In this document: positions 59,398 through 64,000 of the stretch, piece after piece | Numbering within the stretch: position 1 is the stretch's first letter | Layout of the letters: each line of letters starts with the position of its first letter | NCBI GenBank assembly: GCA_035048495.1 | Contig: CM068545.1 | Coordinates: forward strand, 20,122,741 to 20,186,740 | DNA: 64,000 nucleotides | DNA from: Euptelea pleiosperma | Lineage: Eukaryota > Streptophyta > Magnoliopsida > Ranunculales > Eupteleaceae | Direction of reading: 5' to 3' | The notes under the pieces: generated by a model | Told to the model about the DNA's origin: nothing | Databases searched by the model: none | What the model saw: only the letters and a program-made list of their open reading frames with translations | Program-made: the position numbers and the translations under genes

Positions 59398-60299
59398 GGC
59401 GAATTTTGGATACCCCATCAATTTCTCTTTTTATCCCCCACTTAAACTATAATTAAATGACTTCTATATCCCATATGTTTTCTCTTATCTTCCCCCACAA
59501 GATATATAAAATGCCAACTTTACCCATTTGTTTCTCTAATTAATCCTTTTCTATTTTTACTCATCCCCTCTAAAATTCAAACCATTAGAGCACAGGAGAC
59601 AGTAAGGGATACTATTTCAAAGCATGGGAGGCTATTGAAAAAGCAAAGGGAGAATACCTAAACGATTCTAAGGTTGTATTTTACATCTTCTACAACTCTC
59701 ATTTGGGAACTTTTGAGTAAAGCAATCAATGGAGGAATCAATGGATGTCTGTATTTGAATTCAATTTTTTTTAATCGATAAAACCATTCTAACTACATTT
59801 CCGAAACTATTTTAAGAAGAATTTTTAGTAATCTCGTAGGAACGATACATTGGATTTTTTTTTTCTCGTGGAGTCTCGGTCATGGTCTTTAAATTGATTG
59901 TTTGGACTGCTAAGTCCGAACAGTAAAGCATTGTTCAGACTTATGGGTCTGAACAACGATGAGTACCTGCGGAACGAGAGGTGCCTCCACTCTCTGGCTT
60001 GTCGAAGCTTTTTTCCACCGGGATGCAGGAGGCTTACGTAGCGTTAATGGCGATAACAGGGATGCAGGAGGCGCACATGCAGACACGCTTGTCTTCGACG
60101 ACGAAGGAAGTTAGGTTTTTACTTCATCAAGTGAGAAAGGGTAAAACCCCTACAATTACTTTCGTATTTCACTTGGGGGGAGGGGCGATAAGAGATTTCG
60201 ATGGGCCCACGGGGCAATTAGAGATTTTCATAAATTGGTGAGGGGAATTAAGAGAAAGGGGGGTGATAAGAACAAATGACGGGGTATCCAAAATTTCCC
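59398..60299. mobile_element. Mutator-like element with exact 9-bp target duplication
   Basis: ATCGCTAAA flanks at 59389-59397 and 60300-60308. Ends GGCGAATTTTGGATACCCC and GGGGTATCCAAAATTTCCC. The interior (about 59860-60200) is GC-richer, with an 86-codon open frame of unknown origin. That could be a captured host fragment (Pack-MULE), which is only a suspicion. Confidence 0.8.
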
Positions 60300-60308
60300 A
60301 TCGCTAAA

Positions 60309-62709
60309 TAATGTGGTTAAACATTAACGTGCGAAGATATTTATGAGCGTTTTGGTAGCATTTCTCATCCAATTGATACAGTCAATTGGTCCACGCATAT
60401 CATCCGCCTTTCTCATTTTCCAACTGAGAAAATAAAATTTACTCACCAAGTCTTAAAATGGTGGACAAATATTTTATGGGAGGGGAGAGTGAATTGGGGT
60501 TTTACTTTATTTACCCTCGTCGGGAAAATTGATGGGCCCACGGAACATTCACACGCACAAATGGGCGGACAAACGCTCGGAAAACATATTTTGGGCCCAT
60601 ATGTTTTATTTTCCTAATTTACATGAGATCCAAACATACCCTTAGCCTCTCTCTTTTGTAGACTAAGGAAAACAAAACTAATAAAGAAAAAAAATAGTTA
60701 GATTAAAGGGTAAAATTATATTTTCTGTTTATGTGAAGTAGAAGTGGGTTAGATCTGTCCATTTCCATACCAAACATAAACGTTAGATATGGGGAGATTT
60801 GCAAATAATCTTGATAATGCGGGAGGGAAGTAGAAATAGAAATTTTGTAGAGGTCCTGAGTGCATTTTTGAAACAAGACTGGAGCCATATCCTTTGACTG
60901 GTTAAAAATGAGACCCCACCCAAAAAAATCGAAAAGTAAAAAGGAAAAGAAAATCCTCATCTGAGATCAGCTACATGGGGCTGGGCTTTGGCCTGTCTGA
61001 GGAATCCAAGATAAAGATGCAAATGGACTGAATTGGTCTGGCCCAAAACAGGCCAGGACCCAAGAAGCCAAGAACAGGCCCCACTCGGCCGAAATCCAAT
61101 ATTGTTTATTATTTCACTAAAATTTGTAGTTTAACTTTAAGAGCTTGAACCCAGATAAAGATGTTTCAAACAGACTATAGTTTGTCAATTCTCGAATTAT
61201 TTGCGAATAATTCCTGAACCATAAGAATATATTCCAAAAAACAAACCAAACTACGTCCTATTCAAAGGTTTGGAAACTTCGTGAATTTTGTAACATTATC
61301 GAATAATTCACAAACTTTGCCAAATTATTCCCAGATTTTTCCGGTTTGAACATGAAAAATCATTTATTGAGAAAAAAAAAAATCAATATTTTGCTTTTTT
61401 ATTTTTGCCAAATTTTTTAACACGTTTTCAAATGACAACCCCAAATTGTACACGAACATTTCCCATACCATATTTTTTTCGCACTTCGAATTCTAACTAT
61501 GACACAAACATCCATTCAGGAAATACCATTTGTAATATATCTCACATTATATATAATATAACTGGTTGGGCAGGGCCAGGCTTGGACATATCTCAAACAT
61601 AGTATAAGGGTTCATTGGGACATCTAAGCCTAACACAAGTGCTGGCTGGTATGCAATCGATTCTCTGAAATCAGGCCCAGGTCCAGACCTAGTCAATGGG
61701 TCGATGAGCCCAATATCCTTAGCCAAAACCCAGTGCCAAGCAGACCCTCAGATAAGTCCTATTTCGAGATCCAGATCATCAGACAAGCCATAAGCCAATC
61801 CAAAGTCAAGATCAGATACGGACCATTCATGCCTAAGGCCAACATAAGGTCCAGGTCCTCACACCTTAATCGAGATCCAGGCCATTAGACAAGCCAAGAC
61901 AAATTGCGGCCCATTCTCACGAACCAAAAGTCCAGAACTTCAGATCACACAAAGGCTCATCCTACGTCCAAGCCCTCTTATTAGCTCCCATCTGAAATAT
62001 GCTTCCTCAAACAGAATAACAGGACAGTTGGTCACAAAATTAATGGGTATACTATAATCTATGGTGGGATTCCAGAAGTCAGATTACTTCTGTTTCCAGA
62101 CTAGAATACTAGGAGGAGCTGTTATTAGCTACTGTTTCAAGAGAAAGTCTACTTAGCTTCTTGAACAACTTCTATGAACTTGGATGTTCGATGTTAAGTA
62201 CACATTAAAGCATTGATTAGTAAACACCCATACCAGGAAGTGCGAGCTAATCGATGGACAGATCAATTTTCCCACTTCAGGAGTTGATAAAGAAGAATTG
62301 AATCTTGGTTTTTTTTTTTTTATTCTATTTGACACTACAGCAGCGTTCCTGGTGTTTCCTTTTGTATTGCTCAACATTTTCATCTCTCAAAAAGAACTAG
62401 GTATTTCTGAAATACCATGGCCACTTCATCAAAGACAACTAATTTTTCATCAAGCACTGGTATTCCTTAAAAAACCGAGTTAGATACTCCCAGAATAACC
62501 AAATAGACGTTGTTCCCTGTTCATTGTAGTTAAACTGCAGCAACTTCCCACAAAAGCTTGAGAAGTGGTGGTGAATCCAAAATGAAAGAGTACTAAGCAG
62601 AAGCTCAAACCCAACTTCAGTAAAAGATTTTAAAACAGATTGAGAGTAATTTACATGATTTACATCCATCTTATTGAAGCATGATTCTCTTATTTTCTCT
62701 CCATAACAG
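60309..62709. other. Gene-free region 3' of the UBTD-like gene
   Basis: No coding feature supported. 61600-61960 repeats 'gatccag' and 'gacaagcca' words in a degenerate, LTR-like way. The last bases before 62709 would be 3' UTR of the minus-strand gene. Confidence 0.4.
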
Positions 62710-63002
62710 TCAACTGTCCCGAATCAAATTGGTCGGCTCACTCAAAACATACTTGGGTAGTTCATACTTGGCACCTGCAATAGAGGTTCTGTTAGGAGAA
62801 AAGAATTTCAAAAATGTTTGGATGCCATGGAGACCAGAGTGGAGAACAGGAGAAAAGGAACAGTGCATCACAGATTATATACCTCTTTCATCGTAACAGT
62901 TGTCAAGTCAGCGCTCGTAACAATGACACCCGCACTGTCCACAATCGCTTGTGCAAGGGGTTAAATCAGCTTCAGCTGCAGCTCGGAGTGCATCCCAAAT
63001 CT
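62710..63002 (-). pseudogene. UBTD-like ubiquitin-domain-containing protein, last two exons, double frameshift
   Basis: The minus strand encodes the conserved end of the small plant UBTD-type protein (DC-UbP N-terminal domain family), probably a ubiquitin-pathway adaptor. Penultimate exon 63002-62883 (120 nt): IWDALRAAAEADLT, then LAQAIVDSAGVIV, then CYDER. Last exon 62774-62710: AKYELPKYVLSEPTNLIRDS and TGA. Borders are TATCAG| and AG|GTATAT...TTGCAG|. Relative to the expected frame there is one extra C in the CCCC run (about 62960) and one missing T before TGTTAC (about 62895). The exon length is therefore still correct, but about 20 codons are out of frame and a TGA appears. Such homopolymer indels may be sequencing errors in an intact gene. 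Upstream exons were not found before the window edge. Confidence 0.75.
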
Positions 63003-64000
63003 CTGATAACAATGAAGCATTCAATTTACCTTCTTACCAACAGGTCCTTAGATGCTACAGAAATTAGAAGAGCAGTCTAGATCCAAAATGGGGTGACCAG
63101 ACTCGCCACATTCCCCTACCAAGTTCGACTTTGGCTCCCACGATGGAGTGGAGAAATATCTCCCACTCAACAAGATGTTCAGTTAAAGAAATTGTGCAAC
63201 AGGAAACAGAAATCAGAAAGAATGACAAAACCAGGACATTTAGCTTTTATATTCCACCTTCACCAAAATGCTGCAGAGGCACACATTCTGCTAGAAATTC
63301 CTTCCTGAGTTTTCATTTAAAAACTGAAAAACATTGATGTTTAGTGCTTTGTCCCCAGAAGTCCACCAAACAAAGATGTATGCAGGAAAATAAGGAGAGG
63401 ATCCCTTTTCTGCCTGCCTCACATGGTCTATGTAGTAGTAGGCAGAAGTACGTGATTGCAGCAGCGAATGAGTGAACCTCAAATATCCGAACTACTGTGG
63501 AAATGCCACCAAACTTTGGCAAAACTGAAAGTGTACACTAAAGATTCACCGAAGTTCTGTAGTGCAGATTTAATTTCCCTAGTTAATATCTTTACAATTG
63601 TGGGTTACGTTTTAAGAGGTTTAGGTGGGTTAAGATGTTTATTAATGTCCTTCAAAGGATCAACTCTTAACATTGGCTTCAGATTTATGCAACCCAGCTC
63701 CTCCTTTTAATTAGAGGAGTTGGCACTTTCAATTAAAAAAGAATGATTTTCTCATCTACATTCCATCATCAACATCATGTATGCATGTATAAACTTAAAG
63801 AGAAGATGCAAAAAAGTAGAGCCCACTAATAGTGCACAAATAAACCAAGGTATTCCTACAAAAACTACAACAGCATAATACAACAAAAACAGTGCTTCTC
63901 AAGGAAATTCCCAACCACCCCCTACTCCAAAGCACACAAATAATACACAATTCAGGCTGACCTGCAACTTTCAAGCACCTAAGCTTATTACATAATCACT
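63003..64000. other. Probable intron or upstream part of the UBTD-like gene
   Basis: No exon could be assigned with confidence. A minus-strand phrase 'WSPHFGSR' near 63090 faintly recalls the WDTAPHxGGR segment expected just upstream but lacks splice sites. Confidence 0.3.

Noticed and set aside
63080..63130. Upstream exon of the UBTD-like gene (minus, 'VWSPHFGSR')
   Set aside because: It resembles WDTAPHxGGR only loosely, the frame is broken nearby and there is no donor at the expected place.

Overview
The window is nuclear DNA of a flowering plant. Supporting evidence: GT-AG introns in a heat-stress transcription factor gene, DUF26 receptor-kinase exons, plant-type TTTAGGG repeats, plant SINE tails, and a very dense load of MITE-like foldback elements. 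The species cannot be read from the sequence; a repeat-rich, possibly woody angiosperm is a guess. No operons, CRISPR arrays or convincing tRNA/rRNA genes were seen. Most of the 64 kb is transposon or decayed transposon.

Layout. 1-12.4 kb: two tandem cysteine-rich receptor-like kinase (CRK) loci. Only the 3' kinase exons of the first lie in the window. The second has its DUF26 exon and kinase C-lobe exons but no visible transmembrane or kinase N-lobe exons. Between them are Helitron-like, Mutator-like and other foldback elements. 12.4-22.5 kb: intergenic repeats, including a Mutator-like element with an exact 9-bp target duplication and several concatenated Helitron-like units.

22.5-33.9 kb: a Ty3/gypsy element of the Tat type (gag, protease, RT, a degenerate RNase H, a second archaeal-type RNase H, DD35E integrase, GPY/F end). 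Three features stand out. Its 1.0-1.2 kb terminal repeats are inverted, not direct. gag-pro and pol share one frame, split by a single TAG followed by CAATTA, the known leaky-stop context. A three-exon antisense gene of 690 codons converges on pol, with a 42-bp minisatellite between the two 3' ends. Each terminal repeat points its TATA box inward, one toward gag-pol and one toward the antisense gene.

33.9-47 kb: more foldback elements, an internal direct duplication of about 690 bp, a hAT-like element with an exact 8-bp target duplication, a hairpin element carrying telomere-like repeats, and a 5'-truncated LINE. 47.9-49.3 kb: an apparently intact class A4 heat-stress transcription factor gene (HSFA4), the clearest functional host gene. 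49.3-62.7 kb: SINE remnants, nested elements, a 100-N assembly gap and a five-unit Helitron-like array. 62.7-63.0 kb: the last two exons, minus strand, of a small ubiquitin-domain-containing (UBTD-like) protein gene with two compensating single-base frameshifts.

The host genes (CRKs, HSFA4, UBTD-like) show no sign of acting together. The strongest candidates for something undescribed are the inverted-LTR gypsy element with its convergent antisense gene and the head-to-tail Helitron-like arrays.
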